A stretch of 64,000 nucleotides of DNA from Rickettsiales bacterium UBA4311. Its GTDB lineage: Bacteria > Pseudomonadota > Alphaproteobacteria > Rickettsiales > Deianiraeaceae. The notes beneath the pieces were generated by a model, which made no database searches, was not told the origin of the DNA, and saw nothing but the letters and a program-made list of their open reading frames with translations. The position numbers and the translations under genes were made by a program. Numbering within the stretch: position 1 is the first letter of the stretch; each line of letters begins with the position of its first letter. The stretch spans positions 69,998 through 133,997 of the forward strand of contig DGUL01000011.1 in NCBI GenBank assembly GCA_002394665.1, read 5' to 3'. Of the stretch, positions 8,414-17,433 are shown one piece after another.

Positions 8414-9397
8414 TTAGTTTTTATTACACATTTCCAAAGCATTACGGACAATATCCTCACTTTTTACAAGTGATGCTTTTTCAATATTTGGCGAATATGG
8501 CAACGGAACATCAACCAACGACACACGGCGAGGTTCGCAGTCAAGATAATCAAAACAATTTTCATTTACTTCTGCAATAATTTCACTTGCAATACCCGCG
8601 AAATGCCAACAATCTTCGGCAATTAAAACACGACCAGTTTTTTTAACGCTCTCAAAAATCATTTCCGCATCAAGTGGGCGTAGTGTTCTTAAATCTATAA
8701 AATCAACGCTAACTCCTTGATTTTCAAGTTCGGCGACCGCTTCTGTTGTTGCCTTCATTGAATACGAATACGAAATAATTGTAATGTCGCTACCTTCTTG
8801 AACTTTTTTTGCTTTTCCAATTTCAATATACTCTTCTGCATCGTCATCAATCTCCATTTTTTCTCCGTATAATAACTCATTTTCCAAAAATACAACCGGA
8901 TTATCGTTGATTATAGCAGACTTCAAAAGTCCCTTCATGTCTTGTGCCGTGTATGGAGCGATTACGATTAAACCTGGGACGTTTGCATACCAAGGAGCAA
9001 AAGATTGAGCATGTTGGGCTCCAACGGCTTTTGAAATGCCGTTTGCACCGCGGAAGACAATAGGGCAAGTCAATTTTCCACCGGACATATACCTTCCTTT
9101 TCCAGCTGTGTTTATAATGTGATCTATCGCTTGCATAGCGAAGTTAAAAGTCATAAACTCAACTATTGGACGCAATCCTTTATATGCCGAGCCTATTGCC
9201 AAGCCAGTAAAACCATATTCCGTAATTGGAGTGTCTATAACTCTCTTATCGCCAAATTCTTTCCACATCCCTTGCGAAACCTTATATGCTCCGTTGTATT
9301 GTGCCACTTCCTCGCCAAGGAGATAAACATTTTCGTTTTTTCTCATCTCCTCGCTCATTGCCTCGCAAAGTGCTTCACGAATGGTTATTGTCCTCAT
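8414..9397 (-). CDS. pdhB: Pyruvate dehydrogenase E1 component, beta subunit
   Basis: With the alpha subunit it forms the ThDP-dependent E1 that decarboxylates pyruvate and acetylates the E2 lipoyl group. The 327-residue product begins MRTITIREAL, the standard PdhB N-terminus, and contains LLGEEV, DTPITEYGFTGLAIGSA, QAIDHIINTAGK and the VDLRTLRPLD-type segment (FIDLRTLRPLDAE) near residue 225. Length is normal. An open extension upstream of ATG 9397 has no homology and is excluded. pdhC lies 3.6 kb upstream on the same strand but is separated by a large opposite-strand gene; pdhA is not in the window. The ATG is only 9 bp from the divergent ATG at 9407, so its promoter must lie within that neighbouring coding sequence. 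Confidence 0.93.
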   Translation of the reverse strand: MRTITIREALCEAMSEEMRKNENVYLLGEEVAQYNGAYKVSQGMWKEFGDKRVIDTPITEYGFTGLAIGSAYKGLRPIVEFMTFNFAMQAIDHIINTAGKGRYMSGGKLTCPIVFRGANGISKAVGAQHAQSFAPWYANVPGLIVIAPYTAQDMKGLLKSAIINDNPVVFLENELLYGEKMEIDDDAEEYIEIGKAKKVQEGSDITIISYSYSMKATTEAVAELENQGVSVDFIDLRTLRPLDAEMIFESVKKTGRVLIAEDCWHFAGIASEIIAEVNENCFDYLDCEPRRVSLVDVPLPYSPNIEKASLVKSEDIVRNALEMCNKN

Positions 9398-9406
9398 CGC
9401 TATAAA

Positions 9407-12400
9407 ATGGATTTCAATGTGAGTAAAAATCAAGTGAAATTTGAATATTGTTTGTTTTTTGGTAAAATTTCCGCGAGGTTTGTGAGCGAAAAAAACGAAA
9501 CGACAACACAGGTTGATAATGGTGTACACGAACCTGATAATGAAATATTGGACGAAGGTGCAACGCCTGTCGGTGTTGAAGAAAATAAGAATGTAAGTGA
9601 GAATATAAAATCAGATACACAAGATTTAAATGATGCCAAAACAGAAGATAATAAAGAAGATCAGCAGGAGCAAAGTAGCAATGCAGAGATTAAAAAGGAA
9701 AATGTTGTAGAAGATAAAAACAATGAAGAAGCAATTCTAAATAGTGAGAGTTCTAAGAATGACAATATTTCAACAAATACTTCAACAGGAACGGACAATA
9801 AAACTGAAAAACCAGTTCAACCAAAGGATGATAAAAACGAAAAGAATAGTAATATGATAGCTGAGGATGTGATTCTTTTGCACGAAAATATCCTTAAGAA
9901 GGAAAAAGAAGCAGAATTAAAAGAGAATTCAATGAGCGTTAAAAAGCAACAATCACAACAATTGCAGGAGAACGTTCAGAACAGTCCGTTAGGTCAAGGA
10001 AGTATGGAGGATATGTTGAGAAACAGGATTAACCAACTTCGTTTGGAAGAAATAGAAGCACGACAAGCGGAAATCCGGCAAAAACGAATAGATAATATAG
10101 AGAATCGATTAAATAGAAAAAGGCAAGAGATAGACGATAAATATGCAGAAGACGAAGAAGATGCGAATGATCATTTAAAAATAGGAATAGCTATTTTTGC
10201 TGTAGCCTCTGTTGTTTTGTTTTTTGTCGCTCCTTATTTGATACCTCTTGCGTTTGAACTATGCCTTGGTATACCTGTTGCCGAAAAGCTTGCGATAAAT
10301 AGTAAAAAGCAGGCAGAAATGGAGAAATATAAAAATAGTTTGCAAGGGTTGTATAAGGGCGATAATTTTTTAGAAAATTATGTAAAAAATTGGGAAAATC
10401 CGTACGGCAAAGCCGTTGAGGATTTACAAAAACAACTTGATGCTTGTAAGGATTGTAAGGATGGGAAAATTACTCCTAAACAATTTGTTGACGAGGTAAA
10501 AAAGCTTAATCCAGAACTTAAGAGTAAAATGGAAAAGATAGAGAAAGTGATGGATAAAATGAAAGATAAAATGAAAAATGCAAAATTAACGGAGGATCAA
10601 ATTAAAAAAATAGCAGGTGCAAAGAATTTTAAAGAAATGATGAATAATATTGGCAACGGCATCGATAAAGATGTTAAAAAAGCCATTGCAGACGAGATTG
10701 CAAAAGACAACGATGAGAAAATTAAAAAATTAGAAGGTAAGGGAGGTTTGAAAGAAGAAGAAAAAAAGGAGCTTGAAAGCTTAAAAAAAGAAAACGAAGA
10801 AATAAATAGTTGGAAAAAAGAAGAGGAAGAAAAGGAGAAAAACCAAGGTGTCGAAAAAGTAGAAAATGAGATATCAAAACAATCAAATGGAGAAGAAAAA
10901 GAGCAAGGAGGTGATAAAACAAAAGGTGATAATTTAAAAGAAAATGAACAAGATCAACAAAAAGAAGTGGATAACAACGAGCAGGATAACGATTTAACAA
11001 AGGACGATAGTGATAAAAGTAAGGAAAATAATCAATCTAAAACAGAAGATGACAAAGAAAAAAGTGAAAATCAAAATGCAGTTGTATCAAACACAGAAAA
11101 TAAAGAAACAGAAATTCAAGGTTTGGGCAACGAAGGATTGCAAGCTTCGGATACAGTCCAAGAACAAGATCAAGTTGAAGCGAACAACAAAGATAATCAA
11201 GAAAATCTTGCTAATTCAGCGGAAGAAAATCAAATCTCATTAGATAATAACAATGCAAATATTCAAGGGCAACAGCCAGCACAAGATTTAAACGGCATAG
11301 GTGTTAATAATGATTCAGCAAATCAAGAAAAGCAAGAAAATCAAGATATTTTAAATGATGAAAACGAAGAAAAACAAAATAATGGCGTACTACAAGAAGC
11401 AAGCAATACGTTGAATGAAAACTCGAATAGTGAGCTACAAGGGCAAGAGATAAAGGACTTATCTGGTATAACGACAAATGAAGATAATCAATTGGCAAGT
11501 TCGCAACAAGAAAATAATACAACTATAAATAATAATTTTGATACAACGAAGCTTGAAAATAAAATCAATGATAGCGTTGGCGGTGTAAGTAGTCAAGTAA
11601 GCGTTATTGACAACAAACTTGAAGCAATATTAGGACAAATCAATCTTCAAAAAGAAATCGATACACAAATGCAATCTTTGGAAGATAAGCAGAAGCAAAA
11701 TGCTGAGTGGGAAAAGAACTTGCAAGGACAACAAGAGGAACAACAAAGCAAAGAAAAAGAGTTGAGTGAAAAGGAAAGTAAACTACAAGAACAACAAGAA
11801 TATATCAAACAAGAGCAAGAAAATATAAAAAATACTAAGTCAGAATATAATAAAAAAATGACAGAAATGAAGGCAATGCAGGAAAAACTTGAACAAGAGA
11901 AACAAGAATTAAAACTAAAACAAACTCAACTGGATTCTATGATAAATCAGAAAAAAGAAGAAAAAGTACAAGTTGACACAAACCTTGAAAAGAAAAACAA
12001 CACATTAGAGAATGAGAACAATGGCTTAAAAAATAATATAGATGTATTACAAAAGCAACTAAACGATTTAAAAAATAAAAACAATCTAACGGATAAAGAA
12101 AAAGAAAAACTTGAAGCAGAATTAAAAGAAAAAATAGCAAAATTACAAAATGAAGGAAAGGAAAAAGATGAAAAAATAGGCGGTCTCACGAAAGAGAATA
12201 AAGAACAACAAAATGTAATTCAGCAACAAAATAGCAAAATGAACGAACAGCGAAACACTATAAGTAATCAGGAAGCGGAAATCAACAAATTAAAAGAACA
12301 ACTTGCTCAAATGCAAAAAAGTCACGAAGATCAGATTGCAAAAATGGAAAAGTCGCATGCCGTGCAAATGAATAAGTTTAATAAATATGCCGAACAAATA

Positions 12401-12979
12401 CAAATGCAAGAGAAAAAAGAATTGTTAAATAATTGTAAGCTCCTTCATGGTGTTCTTTATGGTGATGGCCAATTTGATATGTCTAAATGGGCAGAAAAAA
12501 GTGTAAAGGATCTAAATTCTGAGTTAGAAAAAATGACAAATCAAACACAAACTGCTGTTAAGAAGATGTACACACGGAGCTGGGGCGATAAAGCTCCTAA
12601 GTGCAATTTTTCATCGTTAGATATGTCTGCTTTGAATACAGTTGAAGAAAAAGTTGAGTTTATAAAATTGTTAAAAAATCAAAAAAGTTCAATTACGCTT
12701 AACGATATAGAAAAAGCATTAAAAAATGCAAAAAATAAGTGCAATCAATCGAGTAAAATGATGAATAAAAAAGCATTAGAAAATGAATACAGCAACAAAA
12801 AGCCAATAGAAACATTTGGTATCAAAGTTAATAACTTCATAAGCAGTGAAGATAAAACTAAAGAAAAAAACAATGTAATAAAATTGGGCAACGTCGGGAA
12901 AGCACAAGGGACAATGCCAGCACAGACCATATCATCTGGACAAAAATCGGGAAAAACAACTGCATTATCAGTTAGTTAA
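9407..12979 (+). CDS. Large coiled-coil, Glu/Lys/Gln/Asn-rich protein
   Basis: I do not recognise a family for this 1190-residue protein. Layout: a polar, acidic N-terminal region (about 1-250); a hydrophobic segment (about 260-285) probably spanning a membrane; a helical charged region (about 310-500); a long low-complexity stretch rich in Glu, Asn, Gln and Lys (about 500-740); a long heptad-type coiled coil (about 750-1010); and a less biased C-terminal domain (about 1010-1190) containing several Cys and Trp. ATG 9407 is preferred because the upstream open frame is antisense to pdhB. The gene is inserted between pdhC and pdhB on the opposite strand and ends 11 bp from the pdhC end. A structural or secreted effector-like role is possible but only inferred. 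Confidence 0.75.
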   Translation: MDFNVSKNQVKFEYCLFFGKISARFVSEKNETTTQVDNGVHEPDNEILDEGATPVGVEENKNVSENIKSDTQDLNDAKTEDNKEDQQEQSSNAEIKKENVVEDKNNEEAILNSESSKNDNISTNTSTGTDNKTEKPVQPKDDKNEKNSNMIAEDVILLHENILKKEKEAELKENSMSVKKQQSQQLQENVQNSPLGQGSMEDMLRNRINQLRLEEIEARQAEIRQKRIDNIENRLNRKRQEIDDKYAEDEEDANDHLKIGIAIFAVASVVLFFVAPYLIPLAFELCLGIPVAEKLAINSKKQAEMEKYKNSLQGLYKGDNFLENYVKNWENPYGKAVEDLQKQLDACKDCKDGKITPKQFVDEVKKLNPELKSKMEKIEKVMDKMKDKMKNAKLTEDQIKKIAGAKNFKEMMNNIGNGIDKDVKKAIADEIAKDNDEKIKKLEGKGGLKEEEKKELESLKKENEEINSWKKEEEEKEKNQGVEKVENEISKQSNGEEKEQGGDKTKGDNLKENEQDQQKEVDNNEQDNDLTKDDSDKSKENNQSKTEDDKEKSENQNAVVSNTENKETEIQGLGNEGLQASDTVQEQDQVEANNKDNQENLANSAEENQISLDNNNANIQGQQPAQDLNGIGVNNDSANQEKQENQDILNDENEEKQNNGVLQEASNTLNENSNSELQGQEIKDLSGITTNEDNQLASSQQENNTTINNNFDTTKLENKINDSVGGVSSQVSVIDNKLEAILGQINLQKEIDTQMQSLEDKQKQNAEWEKNLQGQQEEQQSKEKELSEKESKLQEQQEYIKQEQENIKNTKSEYNKKMTEMKAMQEKLEQEKQELKLKQTQLDSMINQKKEEKVQVDTNLEKKNNTLENENNGLKNNIDVLQKQLNDLKNKNNLTDKEKEKLEAELKEKIAKLQNEGKEKDEKIGGLTKENKEQQNVIQQQNSKMNEQRNTISNQEAEINKLKEQLAQMQKSHEDQIAKMEKSHAVQMNKFNKYAEQIQMQEKKELLNNCKLLHGVLYGDGQFDMSKWAEKSVKDLNSELEKMTNQTQTAVKKMYTRSWGDKAPKCNFSSLDMSALNTVEEKVEFIKLLKNQKSSITLNDIEKALKNAKNKCNQSSKMMNKKALENEYSNKKPIETFGIKVNNFISSEDKTKEKNNVIKLGNVGKAQGTMPAQTISSGQKSGKTTALSVS

Positions 12980-12990
12980 AACCAAAAACA

Positions 12991-14286
12991 TCATCCAAGC
13001 ATCATCATTGGCTTTTCCAAAAATAATTTAACATCACTCGCAAATTGTGCCAAAACAGCTCCGTCTATTACTCTATGATCCGCAGAAAAAGTGATATTGC
13101 AATATGGTCGCGCTTCTATGCTCCCATTTTCACCAGCAACAACTTTGTTTTGAATACATCCAACAGCAATAATGCAACTTTGAGGAGGATTTATAATTGA
13201 AGTAAATTCTTCAACTCCATACATTCCAAGGTTTGAAATTGAAACTGCTCCGCCGGAATATTCGCTTGGCGAAAGTGAACCTTCTCTGGCTTTCTTAACC
13301 ATTTCTTTTATCGTGGAAGATAATTGTAATAATCCCATTTGATCGGCATTTTTTACAACAGGTGTCAAAATTCCACCTTCAACAGAGCAGGCAATGGATA
13401 TATCTATATTATTAAATTTGCGAATTTTGCCATTAAGCCAAATTGTATTGATCTCTGGATGCTTTCTTATTGCTTTTGCAATTACCATTGTAATAATGTC
13501 GTTTGCGGATATTTTGAACTCCGGTTTTCCATCTATAATTTTGGCGACTTTGTTTATTTCCATTCTAAAATTTGTAAAATTCGTCATGTCGGCTGATATT
13601 TTTAAATACCAATGAGGAATTTGCTGTTTGCTTTCAAGTAATCTTTTTGCAATTGTTCCTCGCATACCGGTCGGTTCAATGTCAACGTATTCAACCGAAT
13701 TTCTGCCATACACAGCACCAATAAAGGAGGCGTTTTTATTTTGTTTTATAAAATTATCAACGTCTGCTTTTATAATTCTCCCATTAGGCCCCGTGCCCGA
13801 TGGTATTGAATTTATATTCACATTGTTCTGTTTTGCTATATTTTTTGCTAACGGACTGGCGAAAATTTTATTGTTTGTAATTGGTGCGATTGTGTAAGTT
13901 GATTTTATGTTGTTATGTTCTGTCTCTTGTTTTTTTTCTTCAACAATACTCGCAGATTTCTTTTCCTCCTGTTCTGTTTTTTGTGTTTCTTGACTTGCTG
14001 TCGCACTTTCTTCAACTTTGTAAGTTGCTAATACATCGGCATTTTCACCTTTTTCAAGTAATAAAGCAATGGTTTTATTAACAGCAACGACATCGTTGAG
14101 TTGATATAGAAGTTTTCCAATTGTGCCCTTATCTTGTGCCTCAACTTCCATTATTGCTTTGTCCGTCTCTACTTCTAAAATTACGTCGCCAACATCAATT
14201 TTATCGCCTTCTTTTTTATTCCAACTTACAATTTTACCTTCCTCCATGGTTGGCGAAAGAGCCGGCATTTTGACTTCCAAAACCAT
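12991..14286 (-). CDS. pdhC: Dihydrolipoamide acetyltransferase, E2 of pyruvate dehydrogenase
   Basis: Transfers the acetyl group from lipoate to CoA in the pyruvate dehydrogenase complex. The 431-residue product has one N-terminal lipoyl domain with the lipoylated Lys at residue 43 (ETDKAIMEVEA), a charged Glu/Lys linker (about 85-130), a peripheral subunit-binding domain (about 140-178, ASPLAKNIA to GRIIKADVDNF), and the acetyltransferase core ending in SADHRVIDGA (about 404-413) with the catalytic His. The MVLEVKMPALSPTMEEG start is typical of PDH E2. It is transcribed toward pdhB but a 3.6-kb opposite-strand gene intervenes, so the usual contiguous pdhABC arrangement is broken. It is divergent from nusB. 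Confidence 0.93.
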   Translation of the reverse strand: MVLEVKMPALSPTMEEGKIVSWNKKEGDKIDVGDVILEVETDKAIMEVEAQDKGTIGKLLYQLNDVVAVNKTIALLLEKGENADVLATYKVEESATASQETQKTEQEEKKSASIVEEKKQETEHNNIKSTYTIAPITNNKIFASPLAKNIAKQNNVNINSIPSGTGPNGRIIKADVDNFIKQNKNASFIGAVYGRNSVEYVDIEPTGMRGTIAKRLLESKQQIPHWYLKISADMTNFTNFRMEINKVAKIIDGKPEFKISANDIITMVIAKAIRKHPEINTIWLNGKIRKFNNIDISIACSVEGGILTPVVKNADQMGLLQLSSTIKEMVKKAREGSLSPSEYSGGAVSISNLGMYGVEEFTSIINPPQSCIIAVGCIQNKVVAGENGSIEARPYCNITFSADHRVIDGAVLAQFASDVKLFLEKPMMMLG

Positions 14287-14362
14287 AACTTAAAAGAACA
14301 CCAAGAGACACTTTTGATAAAAATTTTATTTTCAAGCTCATAATAAACAATTTAGAAAATTA

Positions 14363-14377
14363 AAAAAGCAGCTTTTT
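14363..14377. promoter_or_regulatory. Inverted repeat between pdhC and nusB
   Basis: AAAAAGC-A-GCTTTTT, 7-bp arms around one central base, in the 149-bp divergent pdhC/nusB region. The loop is too short for an RNA hairpin, so a protein-binding site is the likelier reading. In AT-rich DNA chance is also possible. Confidence 0.25.
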
Positions 14378-14435
14378 AATTGCTTCCTTGACTTTAATCA
14401 TTTTTTATAAAAAATTTAGTTAGCTGTTTATTTTT

Positions 14436-15077
14436 ATGTCAAACGAAGGACGTATTTTACAAAATAATGAAGAAATTGAGAAAAACCTTGATAATGAGGT
14501 TGTAAATATGTTTGGCGAAAATCTCAGCAAGCAGGAATTATACGATAAATTTTTAACATACAGGAGAAGGTTAGCAAGATTGGCGGCAGTTCAAGCGATA
14601 TATTTATTTGAAATGAAGGGTTTTGCTTCTAAAAATGGCAATGAAGGACTTTTTGAAAAACAGGAAGATGTTAATTTTTTGGATACTTGTCAGGAGGTAA
14701 TTTCTTTTTATAGAAGTGTTTTTTTTACTCCACAGGAATATGGATGGACAAAGAAAGATAAAAAAATGGACGAGGAGTTTATGTTTTCTCTTGTTGCAAA
14801 CGCTTTGACAAACATTGAGGAAATTGACCGATTTATTCAAAACAGATTAAGCGGAACTTGGACGGTTGATAAACTTGATGCCGTTTTGAGATCAATTATT
14901 CGTTGTGCTGTTGCTGAAATTATGCTTGGTGATTTTATAGAAAAAGCTGTTTTATGCAGTGAATATACAAATGTCGCAGGTAATTTTTTCAGGTCAAAAG
15001 AAGTCGGATTTATCAACGGAGTAGTTGACAGGCTTTACGAAGACGTCGTAAAAAAACATCCATTTTTATCAAAATAA
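14436..15077 (+). CDS. nusB: Transcription antitermination factor NusB
   Basis: All-helical RNA-binding factor acting with NusE/S10 in rRNA antitermination. The 213-residue product has the family RRLARLAAVQAIYLFEM helix (about 43-60) and the C-terminal signature WTVDKLDAVLRSIIRCAVAEI followed by VLCSEYTNVAGNF and GFINGVVDRL. It is longer than typical (about 140-160) because of a ~35-residue acidic N-terminal extension and an insertion of about 30 residues after the first helix. It stands alone, divergent from pdhC and upstream of the cysteine-protease-like gene. Confidence 0.92.
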   Translation: MSNEGRILQNNEEIEKNLDNEVVNMFGENLSKQELYDKFLTYRRRLARLAAVQAIYLFEMKGFASKNGNEGLFEKQEDVNFLDTCQEVISFYRSVFFTPQEYGWTKKDKKMDEEFMFSLVANALTNIEEIDRFIQNRLSGTWTVDKLDAVLRSIIRCAVAEIMLGDFIEKAVLCSEYTNVAGNFFRSKEVGFINGVVDRLYEDVVKKHPFLSK

Positions 15078-15136
15078 GATATTTACTTCAATAAAACAGA
15101 GAAAACAATAAAAGGAAAAATAAGTAAGTAGTATTT

Positions 15137-15164
15137 TTGACTAAAATCATCAATTTTTGATAAA
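15137..15164 (+). promoter_or_regulatory. Candidate promoter of the first Ulp1/YopJ-like protease gene
   Basis: TTGACT (15137-15142), 16-bp spacer, GATAAA (15159-15164), 67 nt before the ATG at 15231. The best -35/-10 pair in the nusB-protease gap. Confidence 0.4.
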
Positions 15165-15230
15165 TTTTTTTAAAAAAAATATAAAAAGTTTATTGAAAAA
15201 ATTTCATAAAAAAGTAAAATTAAAAGTCAT

Positions 15231-16352
15231 ATGGAAAGCATTTATAATGAACTCTCCACACATCAAGATTATCCAATAAAAAACAAGGATGTGGAGGTTC
15301 AAGGAAAGTATTTCGATCTTGTTCCAGACGGCAATCTTTATACACTTGATGACTACCCAATTTTTGCCGTCAGAATGCGACCAGCTGGAATTAGGCACAT
15401 TATGTCGGTTTATGAAAAGAAATATAAAATAGAGTGCAAAGTTTTAACGTATAAGATAAATTCAAATCAATATACATTATACACGAGTGATGCAAGAGGA
15501 ATGTATGAAGACCAGAGTGAACAAATTATAAATTTTTTTGATTTTGAGAGTTGCAAGAATGATGTTTTTAAGGGCATAATTATAGTTATTACAAATAAAG
15601 ACGATAGAATGATACACGCAATTCCGTTTTTATATGGGGTTGTCAATGGAAGAAAAAAAATAATTTTTTTAGATGCATTCTTTAGTCCAGATCTTGGCTC
15701 CGGCTGTATCGTAGGTGCTGATTTTTTTTATAATGCTTATAATGGAGATATTGATTGCTATTGCCACGGCGATAATATTCAGGCCGATCATCATTCTTGC
15801 GGGATAATTGCTTGTGATTTTGTAAAAAATTGTTTAAAAAATAGGTTTTCATTAGCAAAAAGGATTATAAATAATCCAGTTGCAAAAACATCGGTCGAGA
15901 ATTACGAACAAGGTAGGGCAAGCAGTGTTTATATTTTCTCACTTCCAAATGAATTGAAAAAGTTTTCACAAATCAAGCAAGATAAAATTCGCGAGCAAGT
16001 ATTGGATAATTGCAAAGATGAAATTGAGAAAAAAAAGCACAAATCTTGGTTTTTTAGTCATATGCATAAGTTGCTTTACAGAAGAGACGTTGAGCCATAC
16101 AATCCAGAAGGGTCAGTAATACCAAACAATGAAGGAAATGTAAAGGAAATAAATACTTCTTTGTTGGAAAAAGGGCATAAATACGCAAAGTTGATAACTG
16201 CCGACGTTAATGACGGATATGATTACAATTATAAGTATTGGATTTCATTGATAAGGGAGCAAAAAGATAGAATGGGCTTTTTTAGGAGGTTATTGCGTTT
16301 TACAAAGAACTTTAAAAGTCATAATCAACAAAACGATAAGCTTGAATATTAA
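15231..16352 (+). CDS. Putative clan-CE cysteine protease (Ulp1/YopJ-like), copy 1
   Basis: The 373-residue product shows the His-Asp-Cys order of Ulp1 (C48)/YopJ (C55) type proteases or acetyltransferases: His129 in MIHAIP, Asp148 in IIFLDAFF, and Cys190 in the nucleophile segment QADHHSCGIIACDF, with the preceding Gln that builds the oxyanion hole. No signal peptide or membrane helix; the C-terminal ~150 residues are basic and unrecognised. In other host-associated bacteria this fold removes ubiquitin-like modifiers from host proteins or acetylates host kinases, so a secreted effector is likely, but that is inference. A second protein with the same three motifs lies at 40135-41214. Its own promoter candidate is at 15137. 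Confidence 0.7.
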   Translation: MESIYNELSTHQDYPIKNKDVEVQGKYFDLVPDGNLYTLDDYPIFAVRMRPAGIRHIMSVYEKKYKIECKVLTYKINSNQYTLYTSDARGMYEDQSEQIINFFDFESCKNDVFKGIIIVITNKDDRMIHAIPFLYGVVNGRKKIIFLDAFFSPDLGSGCIVGADFFYNAYNGDIDCYCHGDNIQADHHSCGIIACDFVKNCLKNRFSLAKRIINNPVAKTSVENYEQGRASSVYIFSLPNELKKFSQIKQDKIREQVLDNCKDEIEKKKHKSWFFSHMHKLLYRRDVEPYNPEGSVIPNNEGNVKEINTSLLEKGHKYAKLITADVNDGYDYNYKYWISLIREQKDRMGFFRRLLRFTKNFKSHNQQNDKLEY

Positions 16353-16376
16353 AATTATAGAAATCTTCTCCCGTGT

Positions 16377-17120
16377 ATGTTGGATACTAAAAAAGCTTTA
16401 ATTACCGGAGCGACAGGTGGAATAGGGCGAGCCATTTGTGAATTATTCGCAAAAAATGGGGCAACTTTATACATCACTGACAGAAACGAGCAGGCACTTG
16501 CTGACTTGTCAAAGGAATTAAAGGCCTTGAACTCAAATATAAATGTTTTTTATGGAACCTGTGATTTAAGTAATAAGGCGGACATTGTTGCGTTGGTTGA
16601 AAAAACAAAAGAGCAAATGGGCGGAGTTGATATTTTAGTTGGCAACGCGGGAATGAATATGGATACTCTAACCTTGAAAATGACGGACGAACAATGGCAG
16701 AAAGTTATTGATGTGAATTTGTCTGCAAACTTTGTTCTTTCTCGCGAATGTACTAAAATTATGATGAAACAGCGATTTGGGAGAATTATAAATATGGCTT
16801 CTGTTGTTGGGTTGTCTGGAAACGTAGGACAAGCAAATTATTCCGCAAGCAAAGGTGGGTTGATTTCAATGACGAAGTGCTTTGCGTTGGAATATGCTAA
16901 ACGTGGTATCACGGCAAACTGCATCGCACCGGGATTTATTGAAACTCCAATGACACAGGCAATGACCGAGGAGGCAAGAAAGGCAATTACGGCAAAAATT
17001 CCAATGGATAAATATGGAACACCGGAAGACGTTGCGAATGCTTGCTTGTTTTTGGCGAGCGATATGGCAAACTACATTACGGGACAAGTTTTGTCAGTCA
17101 ATGGCGGAATGTTGATGTAA
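16377..17120 (+). CDS. fabG: 3-oxoacyl-[acyl-carrier-protein] reductase
   Basis: NADPH-dependent reduction of beta-ketoacyl-ACP in fatty acid elongation. The 247-residue product is a classical short-chain dehydrogenase: cofactor loop TGATGGIG (about residues 10-17), NAG motif (NAGMN), catalytic Ser in NMASVVG, YSASKGG with the catalytic Tyr and Lys, and the C-terminal ITGQVLSVNGGM characteristic of FabG. Length and start (MLDTKKALITGA) fit. It converges with the atpI-like gene, 9 bp apart. fabH is about 6 kb away on the other strand. Confidence 0.93.
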   Translation: MLDTKKALITGATGGIGRAICELFAKNGATLYITDRNEQALADLSKELKALNSNINVFYGTCDLSNKADIVALVEKTKEQMGGVDILVGNAGMNMDTLTLKMTDEQWQKVIDVNLSANFVLSRECTKIMMKQRFGRIINMASVVGLSGNVGQANYSASKGGLISMTKCFALEYAKRGITANCIAPGFIETPMTQAMTEEARKAITAKIPMDKYGTPEDVANACLFLASDMANYITGQVLSVNGGMLM

Positions 17121-17129
17121 GTTGTATAT

Positions 17130-17426
17130 TCAATTTAACTGCATTTTTGAGTTCAACCTTATGGCATTATACAAGCCGGCCGTCGTGCATAATAAAAGCA
17201 GAACGGCGAACACGAGGGCATTTTTTCCAAAAAAGTGAGAATAAATATGGTTTAGGATAAATGCCGTTATAACTCCGCCCAAAATGTCCGCGAATATGTT
17301 GAAAACGAAAGTCATTCCGCTCTTTTTTGGCTTGCTGACTGCCTTTTTGGGTTCAATTTCTTCCTTAAACTTTTTTATTTCGTCTTGCAAATCCTTAATT
17401 TCTTTGTCTTGTTCGTCTGTCGTCAT
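17130..17426 (-). CDS. AtpI/AtpZ-like F0F1 ATPase accessory membrane protein
   Basis: A 98-residue protein with an acidic/basic N-terminal coiled segment (1-40) and two transmembrane helices (about 42-63 and 69-89). The glycine-rich first helix (FADILGGVITAF) and the second helix ending TTAGLYNAIRL fit the AtpI/AtpZ family that sits upstream of F0 genes and assists c-ring assembly or Mg2+ transport. No atp genes are next to it here; it lies 7 bp after hisS in a lon-hisS-atpI series. The short length makes the assignment tentative. Confidence 0.6.
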   Translation of the reverse strand: MTTDEQDKEIKDLQDEIKKFKEEIEPKKAVSKPKKSGMTFVFNIFADILGGVITAFILNHIYSHFFGKNALVFAVLLLLCTTAGLYNAIRLNSKMQLN

Positions 17427-17433
17427 TGCAATA

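Noticed and set aside
9119..9406. N-terminal 96-codon extension of the coiled-coil gene
   Set aside because: It is antisense to the conserved start of pdhB and has no protein-like composition; ATG 9407 is a better start.
10722..12189. Several minus-strand frames inside the coiled-coil gene
   Set aside because: Leu/Phe-rich shadows of Lys/Glu/Gln codons with no independent support.
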